From NCBI GenBank assembly GCA_027483785.1, contig JAIXTU010000290.1, positions 1 through 5,436 on the forward strand: 5,436 nt of DNA. Reading direction: 5' to 3'. Positions 5,257 to 5,436 of this stretch are shown piece after piece. Each line of letters begins with the position of its first letter. Position 1 is the first letter of the stretch. The notes under the pieces are model-generated. The model was given only the letters and a program-made list of their open reading frames with translations. It did no database searches and was not told the DNA's origin. Source of the DNA: Flavobacterium sp. GTDB taxonomy: Bacteria; Bacteroidota; Bacteroidia; Flavobacteriales; Flavobacteriaceae. Both the position numbers and the translations under genes were made by a program.

Positions 5257-5269
5257 AAAGAAAAAGCAA

Positions 5270-5436
5270 ATGAAGAACATCAGAAATTTTTGCATTATCG
5301 CGCACATTGATCACGGTAAAAGTACTTTAGCCGACCGGCTTTTGAGTGCTACGCAAACAGTTTCGGCACGAGAGGAGAAAGCGCAATTGTTAGACAATAT
5401 GGATTTGGAGCGCGAGCGGGGGATAACCATTAAGAG
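5270..5436 (+). CDS. lepA: Elongation factor 4 (LepA), N-terminal part
   Basis: The first 55 codons are visible before the window ends. MKNIRNFCIIAHIDHGKSTL is the LepA N-terminus with the GTPase P-loop at residues 12-19 (AHIDHGKS). It continues with ADRLL, the family-typical AQLLDNMDLERERGITIK (38-55) and the switch I region, where the threonine T53 binds magnesium. LepA is a ribosome-associated translational GTPase that affects elongation and initiation under stress. The ATG at 5270 starts directly at the conserved N-terminus and is preceded by an A-rich leader (GAAAGAAAAAGCAA) instead of a strong Shine-Dalgarno. Confidence 0.96.
   Translation, partial: MKNIRNFCIIAHIDHGKSTLADRLLSATQTVSAREEKAQLLDNMDLERERGITIK

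Overview
The window looks like a chromosomal segment of a member of the Bacteroidota. Three things point there: LepA and DusB sequences of the kind seen in that phylum, A-rich leaders without clear Shine-Dalgarno sequences, and promoters matching the phylum's -7 element TAnnTTTG ahead of dusB, hipB and lepA. The order or genus cannot be told from this stretch.

Layout. Positions 2-109 are the last 35 codons of an unidentified protein. A secreted Asp-box (YCF48/BNR-like) beta-propeller protein follows at 133-1185 and ends in a probable intrinsic terminator (1215-1251). From 1186 to 2194 lies about 1 kb with no credible gene. It holds two diverged tandem copies of a composite repeat. Each copy has a hairpin repeat with conserved flanks (R1 1245-1360, R2 1761-1904), followed immediately by a structured element of about 215 bp (E1 1363-1576, E2 1905-2125). 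The E copies differ in sequence but keep three stems through paired compensatory changes. dusB (tRNA dihydrouridine synthase) is on the minus strand at 2195-3187, convergent with the propeller gene.

A 255-bp divergent intergenic region separates dusB from a three-gene HipBST-type toxin-antitoxin operon. Its genes are hipB (3443-3679, HTH repressor), hipS (3672-3998, the HipA N-terminal subdomain as a free protein) and hipT (3985-5010, the HipA-like kinase core). They overlap by 8 and 14 nt, which suggests translational coupling. Upstream of hipB are four operator-like TATAC-N8-GTATA sites, two good and two degenerate, whose starts fall exactly 41 bp apart (3299, 3340, 3381, 3422). The last one overlaps the hipB -7 element, so the operon is probably autorepressed cooperatively.

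The window ends in the first 55 codons of lepA (5270 onward). A third R repeat (R3, about 5139-5256, opposite orientation) sits 14 bp before the lepA start, downstream of a candidate promoter at 5107-5114. It would then be part of the lepA leader transcript.

The least explained content is the E element, which behaves like a selected RNA or single-stranded DNA fold. The 41-bp operator array and the R hairpin family come next.
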